Source: Brevundimonas sp. UBA7506
GTDB taxonomy: Bacteria > Pseudomonadota > Alphaproteobacteria > Caulobacterales > Caulobacteraceae
Direction: 5' to 3'
Length of the DNA stretch: 64,000 nucleotides
Assembly: GCF_002479495.1 (NCBI RefSeq)
Contig: NZ_DLNQ01000002.1
Coordinates: 63,272 to 127,271 of the forward strand
The position numbers were made by a program, and so were the translations under genes. A model generated the notes under the pieces. It saw nothing but the letters and a program-made list of their open reading frames with translations. It searched no databases and was not told the DNA's origin. How positions within the stretch are numbered: position 1 is the first letter of the stretch; the number at the start of each line of letters is the position of its first letter. Below are positions 44,752-54,034 of this stretch, piece by piece.

Positions 44752-45789
44752 GTGGCCGATGTCGAGGTCTTCCTCGATGAGACGCCGGGCGAGACCCGCG
44801 GCGTCATCGCCCGCGACGGCCTCTTTACTCAACTGATCCTCCACCGCGACAGCGACCGGCCGAGCGATCGGCTGGGCGCGCGTTGCGTCGGCCGTATCGC
44901 GCGGATCGAACCGGGCCTGCGCGGCGCCTTCGTCGATCTCGGCGCGGGCGAGCCGTTTGGCTTTCTGCCGCTGGGCAAGGACGACAAGACGGGGGAGGGG
45001 GCCAAGGTTGAGGTCGAGGTCACTGCCGAACCGCGTGAGCGCAAGGGCCCGGTGCTGCGTCGTCTCGGCGAGGCGTCGGGCGAGCCGCGCCTGCTGGCGC
45101 CCGGGCCGGATGTCACGGCGATTCTGGCGGCGCTGGCGCCAGGGATCGAGCCCGAGACCGGCGTCGCCGCGATCCGCGCCGCCCTGGAGGCCGAAGAAGA
45201 CGCCCTTTCCACCGCCTTGGTCGAATCGAGCAGCGGGCTGGACCTGATGATTCAGCGCACCCGCGCCCTGATCGCGGTTGATATCGATCACGCGCCCGCG
45301 CCGGGACGTGATTCACGCAAGAACCGGGAAGCGGCCAACCGCGCCGGATTGTCACATGCGGCCCGCCTTCTGGCCCTGAAGGGGTGGGGCGGTCTGGTGG
45401 TGATCGATCTCGCCGGCGTCGGCCTGCACGGCGACACTATAATGAAGATGGCGCGCGCCGCCTTCGCCGGAGAGCCCCAGGCGGCCTTCGGTCCTCTGAG
45501 CCGCTTCGGCCTGATGCAGTTGTCCCTGCCGTGGCGACGGACGCCGCTGGACGAGCGACTGCTGGACGGACGCGGGCGACCGACCCTCGCGACCTGCGCC
45601 ATAGATATGACGCGACGGCTTCGGCTGGCCTTGCTGTCTGACCCCGCGACGCCGCGCCTCGTCGCGCGTTGCGCGCCTGAGGTCGCCGTCCTGGCCGCGC
45701 CGCTGGTCGAGGCCCTGGGGCCGAGGGTAGGCGTGAGGGCGGATTCCCTGATCGCCGTCGGCGTCGTTAGAATTGAAGAGGCCCGGTGA
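44752..45789 (+). CDS. Short ribonuclease E/G family protein
   Basis: 345 residues from GTG 44752, two bases after the maf stop. An S1-like region comes first (VGRIARIEPGLRGAFVDLGAGEPFGFLPLG). The DNase I-like catalytic core keeps both metal-binding aspartates, in QRTRALIAVDIDH and GGLVVIDLAGVG. It is shorter than RNase E and lacks the CPxC zinc-link, so it is nearer to short RNase G-type proteins of alphaproteobacteria. The stop overlaps the yacG start by one base (TGATG). Likely RNA processing. Confidence 0.85.
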   Translation: MADVEVFLDETPGETRGVIARDGLFTQLILHRDSDRPSDRLGARCVGRIARIEPGLRGAFVDLGAGEPFGFLPLGKDDKTGEGAKVEVEVTAEPRERKGPVLRRLGEASGEPRLLAPGPDVTAILAALAPGIEPETGVAAIRAALEAEEDALSTALVESSSGLDLMIQRTRALIAVDIDHAPAPGRDSRKNREAANRAGLSHAARLLALKGWGGLVVIDLAGVGLHGDTIMKMARAAFAGEPQAAFGPLSRFGLMQLSLPWRRTPLDERLLDGRGRPTLATCAIDMTRRLRLALLSDPATPRLVARCAPEVAVLAAPLVEALGPRVGVRADSLIAVGVVRIEEAR

Positions 45790-45944
45790 TGTCGCTTTGC
45801 CCTATTTGCCGCCGTCAGAAGCCGGATCCGGCCTACAAGCCGTTCTGCTCCAAGCGCTGCGCCGACGTCGATCTGCAGCGCTGGTTCACAGGCGGCTACG
45901 CCATTCCGACCGATGAAGTGGTCGATGATGAAAAAGATCGCTGA
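45789..45944 (+). CDS. yacG: DNA gyrase inhibitor YacG-type zinc protein
   Basis: 51 residues: MSLCPICRRQKPDPAYKPF, then CSKRCADVDLQRWFTGGYAIP. The four zinc ligands are CPIC and C-x3-C (CSKRC), and the segment RCADVDLQRW is diagnostic. YacG binds GyrB and blocks DNA binding by gyrase. It starts by TGATG overlap with the ribonuclease stop, the end of the infA-maf-RNase run. Confidence 0.93.
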   Translation: MSLCPICRRQKPDPAYKPFCSKRCADVDLQRWFTGGYAIPTDEVVDDEKDR

Positions 45945-45962
45945 ATTGAGTGAATTGGCGTC

Positions 45963-45991
45963 TGGACAGCCCCGTCAGCCTCGCCTATAGA
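45963..45991 (+). promoter_or_regulatory. Promoter of tRNA-Phe
   Basis: TGGACA (45963-45968) and TATAGA (45986-45991) are separated by exactly 17 bases, 25 bases before the tRNA 5' end. Match to a housekeeping sigma-factor promoter is good. Confidence 0.55.
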
Positions 45992-46016
45992 CCCGCCTCT
46001 CGCGACGACGTCGTGC

Positions 46017-46092
46017 GCCTGGATAGCTCAGCTGGTAGAGCAGCGGATTGAAAATCCGCGTGTCGGTGGTTCGAACCCGCCTCCAGGCACCA
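46017..46092 (+). tRNA. tRNA-Phe (GAA)
   Basis: 76-nt tRNA with acceptor GCCTGGA/TCCAGGC, D-loop AGCTGGTAG, anticodon stem CGGAT/ATCCG with loop TGAAA giving GAA, T-loop GTTCGAACC and encoded CCA. Confidence 0.97.
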
Positions 46093-46530
46093 TTCCCCTT
46101 CAAGTGATGCGCTTTCCCCTGTGGCGAAGCTGTGCCGTAAAATGGCCTAAATTTCGCCTTGGGAATTGCATTTCGGTAAGGTGGCTCGATGCGACGTTTT
46201 CGTGTCGCTACCATTACGAAAACCGCAAATATCTTGCTCGCCATCCCGATTGCTGCAGGTGCGAAGGGGAAAAGAAACTTTGCGCACTTGACGCTACGTG
46301 GGGCGTTCGCCAAAGGGACTTAACCGCATTCCTGCTTGCAGGTCGAGGTGACCGGGATATTGTGCCCGGACCTTGGCGGCAGCGCTCGTTTTCGAACGGG
46401 GGTTGCAGGAGGGCGGCTCCACTGGTCCGGCTCGATCCGGCGGTGGCGCAATTTCATTATAGGGACGGCCGACTGACGCGGTCCGTGTCTTGGGTTCCAC
46501 GTGTCAGACCAAAGCAGGAACTGGCGAAAA
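46093..46530 (+). other. 438-base leader or promoter region of exbB, no firm gene
   Basis: This stretch is less GC-rich than its neighbours. It holds a 44-codon ORF (46189-46323, MRRFRVATITKTANILLAIP) with AAGGT six bases upstream, which might be a small protein but has no recognised family. No clear Fur or other operator was found. It probably contains the exbB promoter and a long untranslated leader. Confidence 0.4.
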
Positions 46531-47445
46531 ATGCTCGATAGCAAGAAGACGAATATCCTCCTCGCAATGGCCGGCGCCGCCGTCCTGATGGCGAGCTCGC
46601 CGGTTCTGGCGCAAGACGCCGCAGCCCCGGCCGCTGCCCCGGCAGCCGCCGCCTCGACCGCCGCTCCGGCTGCCGACGCTGCTGCTCCGGCCGCTGACGC
46701 TGCTGCCCCCGCCGCCGACCCGACCTCGGTCAGCGAGTCGGTTTCGGGCGGCCACAGCGGCGGCATCACCCCGGTCTCCATGTTCATGGAAGCCACCGCG
46801 GTCGTTAAGATCGTCATGATCGGCCTGCTGCTGGCCTCGGTCCTGTCGTGGACCATGCTGCTCATCAAGCTGCTCGAGTTCGGCGCCCTGAACAAAACCA
46901 CCGACCGCTTCCTGGAAGCCTTCCGCGGCGCTCGCACGATCGCTGACATGCGTCGCGTCGCCACCTCGGAAGACTTCGACGGCAACCCGCTGGCCGACAT
47001 GGCCGCCGCCGCCACCGAGGAAATCGAACTGTCGCGTCAGGCTGGCCTGAGCGTCACCGGCGATCACCGCGACTCGGCTCTGCTGCGCGCTCAAACCGCC
47101 GTCGCCGCCGTTCAATCGGGTCTGCCGAAGCGCCTGTCGGGCGGCCAGCAGTTCCTGGCTTCGACGGGTTCGACCGGTCCGTTCGTCGGTCTGTTCGGCA
47201 CCGTTTACGGCATCATGAACTCCTTCATCGGCATCGCCGAGTCCAACACGACCAACCTGGCCGTCGTTGCTCCGGGTATCGCTGAAGCCCTGCTCGCCAC
47301 CGGTATCGGCCTGTTCGCCGCTATCCCGGCCGTTATCTTCTACAACTACTTCAACACGCGCATCTCGAACTACGGCACGCGTTCGGACGGCTTCAACGCT
47401 GAACTGATCAACGCCATCTCGCGTCAGCTCGACAAGGGAGCGTAA
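46531..47445 (+). CDS. exbB: ExbB, TonB-system proton channel
   Basis: 304 residues from ATG 46531 (a GTG at 46501 lacks a ribosome site). It has a signal-like N-terminus ending VLAQ, a periplasmic Ala/Pro/Asp-rich repeat region (AAPAADAAAPAAD), then the MotA/TolQ/ExbB domain: helix at about 92-112 (VVKIVMIGLLLASVLSWTML), GGQQFLASTGSTGPFVGLFGTVYGIMNSF, and GIAEALLATGIGLFAAIPAV. With ExbD it couples the proton gradient to TonB. First gene of the exbB-exbD-tonB operon, which serves the receptors of this window and others. Confidence 0.95.
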   Translation: MLDSKKTNILLAMAGAAVLMASSPVLAQDAAAPAAAPAAAASTAAPAADAAAPAADAAAPAADPTSVSESVSGGHSGGITPVSMFMEATAVVKIVMIGLLLASVLSWTMLLIKLLEFGALNKTTDRFLEAFRGARTIADMRRVATSEDFDGNPLADMAAAATEEIELSRQAGLSVTGDHRDSALLRAQTAVAAVQSGLPKRLSGGQQFLASTGSTGPFVGLFGTVYGIMNSFIGIAESNTTNLAVVAPGIAEALLATGIGLFAAIPAVIFYNYFNTRISNYGTRSDGFNAELINAISRQLDKGA

Positions 47446-47450
47446 GACGG

Positions 47451-47882
47451 ATGGCCGCCAAACTTTCCGGTTCCGGCGGCGGCAAGTACACCGTCGAGGC
47501 TAATGCCGAGATCAATGTCACGCCTTTCGTTGACATCATGCTCGTCCTCCTCATCATCTTCATGGTGGCGGCTCCGCTCGCCACCGTGTCGGTGCCGGTG
47601 AAACTGCCTCGCGCCGTTGCGCCTCCCGGCAAGAACCCGCCGACGCCCGTCTTCATCTCCATCCAGAACGATGGCGATGTCTGGATTGGCGACCTGCGGT
47701 CCTCGCCTGGTTCGCTCGGCGACGATCTGCGGGTGCAGATCGGGCGCAGGAACCCTTCGGAAGAACGTATTTTCATTCGTGCAGACCAGCAGACTCGGTA
47801 CGGCGACTTCATGCAGGTCATGAACGCTCTCCAGGACAATGGTTTCTACAGCGTCGCCCTGGTTGGCGAAGACAACTCGTAA
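47451..47882 (+). CDS. exbD: ExbD, TonB-system channel partner
   Basis: 143 residues. One membrane helix (VDIMLVLLIIFMVAAPLATV) carries the essential Asp in TPFVDIMLVLL, followed by a periplasmic ExbD/TolR domain (VFISIQNDGDVWIGD, ERIFIRADQQTRYGDFMQVMNALQDNGF). The Asp takes part in proton transfer. It starts 5 bases after exbB and ends 18 bases before tonB. Confidence 0.95.
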   Translation: MAAKLSGSGGGKYTVEANAEINVTPFVDIMLVLLIIFMVAAPLATVSVPVKLPRAVAPPGKNPPTPVFISIQNDGDVWIGDLRSSPGSLGDDLRVQIGRRNPSEERIFIRADQQTRYGDFMQVMNALQDNGFYSVALVGEDNS

Positions 47883-47900
47883 GGGGGCGGGGCGCATAGC

Positions 47901-48608
47901 ATGACAGCTGAACCTCACCACCGTGATCCGATCCTGGATCCGCCGAAGAAGAAGAAGAAGCTTTCGACCGGCGCCGTCGTGGGCATCACCGTCTCGGTGA
48001 TCGTCCACGCTCTGGCGGGCCTGTACTTGTACAACAACAAGTTCAAGCTGAAGGAAATGACCTACGAGGACGAGGCCGTCGACGTCGAGCTGATGGAGGT
48101 TCCCCCTCCGCCGCCGCCGCCGCCGCCGCCGCCGCCTCCGCCGGACACCCCTCCGCCGCCGAAGCTTCAGGTGCGTGAACCGCAGATCAACACCCAGGCG
48201 CCTCCGCCTCCGGTGACTGTGGCCATCGAACCGACGAAGAAGGAAGACCGTCAGGAATACACGGGCCCGCCCGTGATCGTCCCCGGACCTCCGCCTCCGC
48301 CGGCTCCTCCCGCGCCGCCGAAACCTTCGGTCATCACCAACCCGAGCTGGTCCCGCCAGGTCTCGCCCGAGTTCCCGGAACGCGCCAACTCGCGCGGTAT
48401 CGAGTCGGGTTCGGCCAAGGTGAACTGCGCGGTCGCCGCCAACGGCAGCCTTTCGGACTGCCGCATCGTGGACGAAGACCCCGCCGGCGCCGGCTTCGGC
48501 CAAGCGGTTCTTCGGGCGGCCCGTTCGGGTCGTCTGGCGCCGCGGACTGTCGACGGCGCCGCCGTCGGCGCCCGCGTCGAGTTCACGACCCGCTTCCGTC
48601 TGGACTAA
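47901..48608 (+). CDS. tonB: TonB energy transducer
   Basis: 235 residues. The cytoplasmic start contains PPKKKKK, then one membrane helix (GAVVGITVSVIVHALAGLYLY, with the His typical of TonB), a periplasmic proline-rich part with a run of 14 prolines (coded mainly by CCG), and the C-terminal TonB domain (VSPEFPERANSRGIESGSAKVNCAVAANG, split here by family alignment; ending RVEFTTRFRLD). It transmits energy to outer-membrane receptors. A terminator follows directly. Confidence 0.95.
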   Translation: MTAEPHHRDPILDPPKKKKKLSTGAVVGITVSVIVHALAGLYLYNNKFKLKEMTYEDEAVDVELMEVPPPPPPPPPPPPPPDTPPPPKLQVREPQINTQAPPPPVTVAIEPTKKEDRQEYTGPPVIVPGPPPPPAPPAPPKPSVITNPSWSRQVSPEFPERANSRGIESGSAKVNCAVAANGSLSDCRIVDEDPAGAGFGQAVLRAARSGRLAPRTVDGAAVGARVEFTTRFRLD

Positions 48609-48631
48609 GGATCTCTTTCGAGATCAAGTTG

Positions 48632-48665
48632 AACGCCCTGGAGGAAACTCCGGGGCGTTTTTCTT
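48632..48665 (+). terminator. Terminator of the exbB-exbD-tonB operon
   Basis: ACGCCC-TGGAG and CTCC-GGGGCGT pair around a GAAA tetraloop, followed by TTTTTC, 24 bases after the tonB stop. An earlier small hairpin (GATCTC/GAGATC) directly follows the stop. Confidence 0.85.
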
Positions 48666-48750
48666 TGGTCCGCTGCTCGGGAAGCAGCCAGCGGCATGGA
48701 GCCTGAGGGCGAGCTGTGCATTATGAACCTCGAACTTTTCTGGAGGTCCC

Positions 48751-49503
48751 GTGTCGTCCAAGTCCCTTCTCGCCGCCCTGCTGCTGGGCGCTGGTCTCAC
48801 GAGCCTGGGTGCTTGCGCCTACAACGAGACCCTGGGTCGCAATCAGTTCCTGATCGTCGATGACAGCGCCCTGATCCAGCAGTCTCAGGCGGCGTGGACA
48901 GAGACCCTTCGTACCCAGAAGGTGTCGAACAACGCCGCTCAGAACGCGCGTGTGCGCCGCGTCGGCGACCGCATCGTCCAGGCCGCGCGGCTGAGTGATC
49001 GTCACTGGGACTATGCGGTGTTCGAGGATGCGACGCCCAATGCCTTCGTCCTGCCGTCCGGCCATATCGGGGTGACGACGGGCCTGTTGAACATCGCCAG
49101 GAACGACGACCAGCTGGCGACCGTCATCGGTCACGAGGTCGGCCATGTGGTGGCGCGTCACGCCGCCGAGCGTTCGTCCACCAACGCCGCCACCGGGCTG
49201 GTGCTGGGCGCCGTGCAGAGCCAGGCGGGGGACTACAGCCAGGCGGTTCAGGCCTTCGGGGGACTGGGCGCGCAACTGGGGGTGCTGCTGCCCTTCTCGC
49301 GAAGCCACGAGCTGGAGGCCGACCGCCTCGGCGTCGATTACCTGGCCGCCGCCGGCTACAAGCCGTCCGAGGCCGTGGCCCTGTGGCGCACGATGGCGCA
49401 GCAGCGTCAATCCTCGACCCCGCAATTCGCTTCGACCCACCCTTCGGATCAGACGCGGATCGCGGCTCTGGAACAGTACATCGCCAGCCGGGGATGGAAC
49501 TGA
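48751..49503 (+). CDS. M48 family metalloprotease, lipoprotein
   Basis: 250 residues with GTG start (GGAGG four bases upstream). Signal ends LGAC with Cys22, a lipobox. The zinc site is HEVGH (His128, Glu129, His132) and the third ligand Glu187 in SRSHELEADRLG. The sequence resembles LoiP/YcaL-type single-domain M48 peptidases anchored at the outer membrane, which degrade misfolded outer-membrane proteins. It is downstream of the tonB terminator and upstream of tRNA-His. Confidence 0.9.
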   Translation: MSSKSLLAALLLGAGLTSLGACAYNETLGRNQFLIVDDSALIQQSQAAWTETLRTQKVSNNAAQNARVRRVGDRIVQAARLSDRHWDYAVFEDATPNAFVLPSGHIGVTTGLLNIARNDDQLATVIGHEVGHVVARHAAERSSTNAATGLVLGAVQSQAGDYSQAVQAFGGLGAQLGVLLPFSRSHELEADRLGVDYLAAAGYKPSEAVALWRTMAQQRQSSTPQFASTHPSDQTRIAALEQYIASRGWN

Positions 49504-49547
49504 CGGGGATAAAAGCAATTTCCCTGCGCTGAGGGTGAAAAGGGTGC

Positions 49548-49576
49548 TTGCTCCGCCGGGCGAGGCCCGCTAGAGA
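49548..49576 (+). promoter_or_regulatory. Promoter of tRNA-His
   Basis: TTGCTC (49548-49553), 17 bases, TAGAGA (49571-49576), the latter inside GCTAGAGA, which resembles the Caulobacter housekeeping -10. The tRNA begins 22 bases later. Confidence 0.55.
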
Positions 49577-49597
49577 ACCGCCCTCGCGCAGAGATGT

Positions 49598-49674
49598 GCA
49601 GCCTTAGCTCAGTTGGTTAGAGCGCCGGTTTGTGGAGCCGGAGGTCCTCAGTTCAAACCTGAGAGGCTGTACCA
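49598..49674 (+). tRNA. tRNA-His (GTG), without encoded G-1
   Basis: 77-nt tRNA with anticodon GTG in loop TTGTGGA, T-loop GTTCAAACC and encoded CCA. The base before the acceptor stem is T and the discriminator is A, so there is no G-1:C73 pair. The first pair is G-T. This form is known in a subset of alphaproteobacteria whose histidyl-tRNA synthetase does not need G-1. Confidence 0.95.
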
Positions 49675-49716
49675 TTTTCCTGATAGGGTCGTTCCGACGA
49701 CGCAGGGAGATGCACG

Positions 49717-50502
49717 ATGACCGCCCCGCAGTGGGACCCCGCACAATACAGCCGGTTTGAAGTCCAGCGCGATCGCGCGGCGCTGGATCTGCTCGTCCGC
49801 CTGCCCGAGGATTTCGCCCCGCGCGAGATCTGGGATCTGGGCTGTGGAACCGGGCAGCACGCGGCCCTGCTGAAGCGCCGACATCCCGAGGCCGGGGTGC
49901 ACGGCCTGGATTCCAGCGCAGCCATGCTGGATCAGTCTCGGGCCCTGGCGGACGACGTGGACTGGTCCGTCGGCGACATCGCAACCTGGGCGCCCGAGCG
50001 GCCCGCGGATCTGATCTTCGCCAACGCTTCCCTGCAATGGCTTCCCGATCACGCGCCCCTGTTCCGGCGACTGGCCGAGGCCCTAGGGCCGGGCGGGGTG
50101 CTGGCCGTTCAGATGCCGCTGAGCTGGGACACGCTGCATCATCGCCTGATGCGCGAAACCGTGGCGGAGGAGCCCTGGGCCTCACGCTTCGCCGACGTCA
50201 CCGCGCGGGTTCAGGCCATGTCGCCCGAGGCCTATTACGACGCGCTGGCGCCCCTGTGCGACGACGTGGACATCTGGACGACGACCTACCTGCACGTTCT
50301 GGCGGGCGAAAGCGCCGTGCTGGAGTGGATGAAGGGCACGGCGCTGCGGCCCTATCTGACCGCCCTGGACGGCGATCCCGAGGCGCAAGACGCCTTCTTG
50401 ACCGCTTTGGGCGGGCGGCTGTCGGCGGCCTTCCCTAGGCGGGCGGACGGGGCGACTCTTCTACCATTTCCTCGTCTGTTTCTTGTCGCGCAGCGTCGTT
50501 GA
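49717..50502 (+). CDS. tam: SAM-dependent methyltransferase, trans-aconitate methyltransferase type
   Basis: 261 residues. WDPAQYSRFEVQRDRAALDLL and the SAM site IWDLGCGTGQHAALL, GLDSSAAMLDQ, LIFANASLQWLPDH are typical of Tam, which methylates trans-aconitate to protect against its inhibition of aconitase. Gene symbol by family resemblance. The ATG has AGGGAG upstream. The 3' end overlaps the convergent patatin gene by 68 bases. Confidence 0.82.
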   Translation: MTAPQWDPAQYSRFEVQRDRAALDLLVRLPEDFAPREIWDLGCGTGQHAALLKRRHPEAGVHGLDSSAAMLDQSRALADDVDWSVGDIATWAPERPADLIFANASLQWLPDHAPLFRRLAEALGPGGVLAVQMPLSWDTLHHRLMRETVAEEPWASRFADVTARVQAMSPEAYYDALAPLCDDVDIWTTTYLHVLAGESAVLEWMKGTALRPYLTALDGDPEAQDAFLTALGGRLSAAFPRRADGATLLPFPRLFLVAQRR

Positions 50503-52234
50503 TGCGGTGGCGATGCAGGTGCTCGACCGGGCATTTCAGCGTCGCCAGCGCGGTCTTGGTCGCCGCATAGCCTGAGAACACCGCCGGGGCGTAGGCCTTC
50601 CAGTCGCGGATATCGACGCCCTCGGGACGAGGCAGGATCAGCAGGTCGGTGTCGGCCCGGGCCTGCATCAGTTCGGCCTCGGTCGTCAGGGTGGCGGAGC
50701 GCATCAACACCGAGACGATCGGCGGTCCCTTCTTCCAGGCCCCCGAGACGATCCAGCGCCACCACGACGGCGGGTCTTCCAAGGCCTTGGGGTCGACGCC
50801 GCGCGTCTGGGACACGTCCACGCCGACGACAGGCCCGCTGTTCAGGCGGCGCATGACCTCGCTGGGGAAGTTGCGCAGCACGGCGCCGTCCACCAGCACC
50901 TGTCCGTTCATCACCACGGGCGGCATGACGCCGGGGATGGAGATCGAGGCCCGCAGGGCGTGGCGCAGCATGCCCTCGCGATGCACCTCCACCTTGCCCG
51001 ACGTCAGATTGGTCGAGACCGCGAAGAAGGGCAGGGGCATGTCTTCGATGTTTACGTCGCCATAGGCGTCCTGCATCAGGCCCGCGACCTTGCGCGCGTG
51101 GGTCATGGCGATGATGGGGAAGGCGATGTCCGACAGGGGGTCGGATTCGACGAAGGCCTTGCGGATGCGCTCGTCCAGTTCCTCGTCCGACCAGCCGAGA
51201 CCGGGGCCGGCGGCGACGACGGCGCCCATGGAGGATCCGCCGATGAAGTCGATCGGCATGCCTGCCTCGCGCAGAGCCTTCAGCGCGCCGATGTGGGCGT
51301 AGGCGCGGGCCCCGCCGCCTGACAGGACCACCCCGACCGCCGAGCCGGTGACGATCCGGGCGATGCGCGCCGTGTCGTCGAACAGGCCCTCGACCGCATG
51401 GAACCAGCGGCCGGGCCGGAAGGCGTCCAGCCAGGCGCGGGTTCGGGTGGGCCGCGCCATGTGCGCGGGGCGCAGCAGGATCAGGTCGGTCAGCGGGTGG
51501 GCCTCGTCCTCGATCTCGGGCGGCAGGACGGGAGCGTGCGGCTTGTGATCGGCGTCGCCGACGATGAAGACGCGATCGACCTGTCGGGCGCACAGCGAAG
51601 CCCAGCCGGGTTCGTCCGATTCGGCGACATAGAGGACGTAGTCGTGGGCGTCCTCGACGCTGGAGAACCACTCGGCGGCGGACGACAGGGCGGTGTTGTC
51701 GATGATCCGGCAGGTGAAGCCCTGAGCTTCGACGGCGCGGGCGACGCGCTCCACGAAGCTCCTGATCGGCTGGGCGCGGGCCGAGACGAAGCCAAAGACG
51801 GTCGGGTCGGAGCCGGTCGAGTTCCGGTCGCGGGCCCTCATCAGCATGATCTGGCCCAGTTCGGCCATCAAGGCCGGCTCGTTGCGGGCGGCATCGAAGA
51901 AGGCGTCGCGGGGCAGGGCAACCACGTCGCTGTCACGCAGGGCCACGACATTGGCCATGTGGCTCGTGCCCGCCAGCATGGCCATTTCGCCGACCGGATC
52001 GCCGGGCTTGATGACGCCGATGAACTGGGGGCCGCGTCCGTTGTCGTCCTTGAACACGCCCAATCGTCCGGCGCGCAGCAGGTAGAGGGTGTCGGCGGGA
52101 TCACCCGCGGAGAACAGCCGCTCGCCTCGCGTCAGGGCGAACCAGCTGGCGCGGGTGTTCTTCGTGCCCTCGAAGACGCGCGCCAGCGCGGCTTCCAGCG
52201 AGTCGGGCAGCGTGTCGGGACGTTCAACAGCCAT
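50435..52234 (-). CDS. Patatin-like phospholipase with cyclic-nucleotide-binding domain (NTE-like)
   Basis: 599 residues. Residues about 20-130 form a cNMP-binding fold ([37 protein letters not shown]). A linker region follows (140-290). The patatin domain starts at 300: oxyanion GGGARAYAH (306-314), nucleophile Ser335 in GSSMG and Asp449 in VDGAVL. Architecture matches bacterial neuropathy-target-esterase-like (lyso)phospholipases, likely membrane-associated and gated by nucleotide or by the fold alone. It converges on the tam gene with a 68-base overlap and is divergent from mccB. Confidence 0.9.
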   Translation of the reverse strand: MAVERPDTLPDSLEAALARVFEGTKNTRASWFALTRGERLFSAGDPADTLYLLRAGRLGVFKDDNGRGPQFIGVIKPGDPVGEMAMLAGTSHMANVVALRDSDVVALPRDAFFDAARNEPALMAELGQIMLMRARDRNSTGSDPTVFGFVSARAQPIRSFVERVARAVEAQGFTCRIIDNTALSSAAEWFSSVEDAHDYVLYVAESDEPGWASLCARQVDRVFIVGDADHKPHAPVLPPEIEDEAHPLTDLILLRPAHMARPTRTRAWLDAFRPGRWFHAVEGLFDDTARIARIVTGSAVGVVLSGGGARAYAHIGALKALREAGMPIDFIGGSSMGAVVAAGPGLGWSDEELDERIRKAFVESDPLSDIAFPIIAMTHARKVAGLMQDAYGDVNIEDMPLPFFAVSTNLTSGKVEVHREGMLRHALRASISIPGVMPPVVMNGQVLVDGAVLRNFPSEVMRRLNSGPVVGVDVSQTRGVDPKALEDPPSWWRWIVSGAWKKGPPIVSVLMRSATLTTEAELMQARADTDLLILPRPEGVDIRDWKAYAPAVFSGYAATKTALATLKCPVEHLHRHRINDAARQETDEEMVEESPRPPA

Positions 52235-52315
52235 GCTTGGGGTTTAGGCCGGATTTCGTCGGACGGGAAACAGAACGGCTTCCACCCGAGGCGGAAGCCT
52301 CCTAAACCTTGGGGC

Positions 52316-53908
52316 ATGCCCAAGCTGATTTCTGCTGTCGATCGCAACAGTCCTGCTTTCAAGTCGCTGGATGCGCATAATCGCGCCCTGCGAGAAGAGC
52401 TTTACGAGAAGGTGGCCAAGGCCGCGCGCGGCGGCTCCGACGCCAGCCGCGACCGCCATGTGGCGCGAGGCAAGCTGTTGCCGCGCGACCGGGTCGAGCG
52501 CCTGCTGGACCCCGGCTCGCCCTTCCTCGAGGTCGGCCAACTGGCCGCCAACGGCATGTATCGGGACGAAGCGCCCGGCGCGGGCATGATCTGCGGCGTC
52601 GGCCGAGTTTCGGGCCGCGAGGTCATGATCGTCGCCAACGACCCGACGGTGAAAGGCGGTGCCTACTTCCCCATGACGGTGAAGAAGCATTTGAGGGCGC
52701 AGGAGATCGCCGAGCAGAACAACCTGCCCTGCGTCTATCTGGTCGATTCGGGCGGGGCCAACCTGCCGCACCAGGCCGAGGTCTTCCCGGACCGCGACCA
52801 TTTCGGCCGCATCTTCTTCAATCAGGCGCGGATGTCGGCCAAGTCGATCCCGCAGATCGCCTGCGTCATGGGCTCCTGCACGGCGGGCGGCGCCTATGTG
52901 CCGGCCATGTCCGACGAGACAGTGATTGTGCGCAATCAGGGCACCATCTTCCTGGCCGGTCCGCCGCTGGTGAAGGCCGCGACCGGCGAGGTCATCTCGG
53001 CCGAGGAACTGGGCGGCGCCGAGACCCACGGCCGCAAGTCCGGCGTGGTCGATCATGTGGCCGAGAATGACGAACACGCCCTGGAGATCGTGCGCTCCAT
53101 CGTCGCCAATCTGAACACCAGCAAGCCCCAGCCGCTGGATGTGCGAGAGCCGCGCGCCCCGGCCTATGACCCGGCCGAACTCTACGGCATCATCCCCGAC
53201 GACGTCCGCGCCCCCTATGATGTGCGCGAGGTCATCGCTCGCATCGTCGACGGTTCGGAGCTGGACGAGTTCAAGGCCCTGTACGGCACGTCGCTCGTGT
53301 GCGGCTTCGCCCGCATCTGGGGCCAGCCCGTGGCCATCCTGGCCAACAACGGGGTCCTGTTCAGCGAGAGCGCCCAGAAGGGCGCGCACTTCATCGAACT
53401 GGCCTGCAAGCGCAAGATACCGCTGCTCTTCCTGCAGAACATCTCGGGCTTCATGGTCGGCGGCAAGTACGAGGCCGAGGGCATCGCCAAGCACGGCGCC
53501 AAGCTGGTCACGGCGGTCGCCAGCGCCGAGGTGCCCAAGTTCACCGTCCTGATCGGCGGCAGCTTCGGCGCCGGCAACTACGGCATGTGTGGCCGGGCCT
53601 ATTCCCCGCGCTTCCTCTTCACCTGGCCCAACAGCCGCATCAGCGTAATGGGCGGCGAGCAGGCGGCCAGCGTCCTGGCCACCGTTCACCGCGACGCGGA
53701 GACCTGGACGCCGGAAGAGGCCGAGACCTTCAAGGCGCCGATCCGCCAGAAGTACGAGGACGAGGGTAATCCCTATTACGCCACCGCCCGCCTGTGGGAC
53801 GACGGCGTCATCGACCCGGCCCAGACACGCGACGTCCTGGGCCTGGCCATCAGCGCCAGCCTGAACGCCCCGATCCCCGAGACGACCTTCGGCGTCTTCC
53901 GGATGTAA
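52316..53908 (+). CDS. mccB: Methylcrotonyl-CoA carboxylase, carboxyltransferase (beta) subunit
   Basis: 530 residues from ATG 52316. Biotin-dependent carboxyltransferase features: [99 protein letters not shown] and [18 protein letters not shown]. The insertion [10 protein letters not shown] is characteristic of methylcrotonyl-CoA carboxylases rather than propionyl-CoA ones. It works with MccA to make 3-methylglutaconyl-CoA in leucine degradation. The hydratase and mccA follow, with a 104-bp repeat between mccB and the hydratase. Confidence 0.93.
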   Translation: MPKLISAVDRNSPAFKSLDAHNRALREELYEKVAKAARGGSDASRDRHVARGKLLPRDRVERLLDPGSPFLEVGQLAANGMYRDEAPGAGMICGVGRVSGREVMIVANDPTVKGGAYFPMTVKKHLRAQEIAEQNNLPCVYLVDSGGANLPHQAEVFPDRDHFGRIFFNQARMSAKSIPQIACVMGSCTAGGAYVPAMSDETVIVRNQGTIFLAGPPLVKAATGEVISAEELGGAETHGRKSGVVDHVAENDEHALEIVRSIVANLNTSKPQPLDVREPRAPAYDPAELYGIIPDDVRAPYDVREVIARIVDGSELDEFKALYGTSLVCGFARIWGQPVAILANNGVLFSESAQKGAHFIELACKRKIPLLFLQNISGFMVGGKYEAEGIAKHGAKLVTAVASAEVPKFTVLIGGSFGAGNYGMCGRAYSPRFLFTWPNSRISVMGGEQAASVLATVHRDAETWTPEEAETFKAPIRQKYEDEGNPYYATARLWDDGVIDPAQTRDVLGLAISASLNAPIPETTFGVFRM

Positions 53909-53913
53909 CTGGT

Positions 53914-54017
53914 CGTCATCCCGGAAATCGCGCAGCGATTATCCGGGACCGCCAGAGACGTCAGGCGTTAGAGTTTTGTGCGGTCCCGGATCACGCCTTC
54001 GCCGTGTCCGGGATGAC
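53914..54017. repeat. 104-bp palindromic repeat element, copy 2
   Basis: Same architecture and length as 37491-37594: outer arms CGTCATCCCGG (53914-53924) and TCCGGGATGAC (54007-54017), inner arms CCGGGACCGCC (53943-53953) and GCGGTCCCGG (53980-53989), and a shared central ACGTCAG. It begins 5 bases after the mccB stop and ends 17 bases before the hydratase start. Confidence 0.85.
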
Positions 54018-54034
54018 AAGGAAAGAAGATCAGA

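Noticed and set aside
46104..46541. 145-codon frame upstream of and into exbB
   Set aside because: No domain, no ribosome site, composition unlike neighbours, and it overlaps the exbB start in another frame.
46619..46712. Ala/Pro/Asp repeats in exbB considered as a tandem repeat element
   Set aside because: They are in frame and form the periplasmic linker common in ExbB proteins with an N-terminal extension.
48101..48150. CCG-rich run in tonB considered as a microsatellite or assembly artefact
   Set aside because: It encodes the proline-rich spacer normal for TonB and the frame is preserved on both sides.
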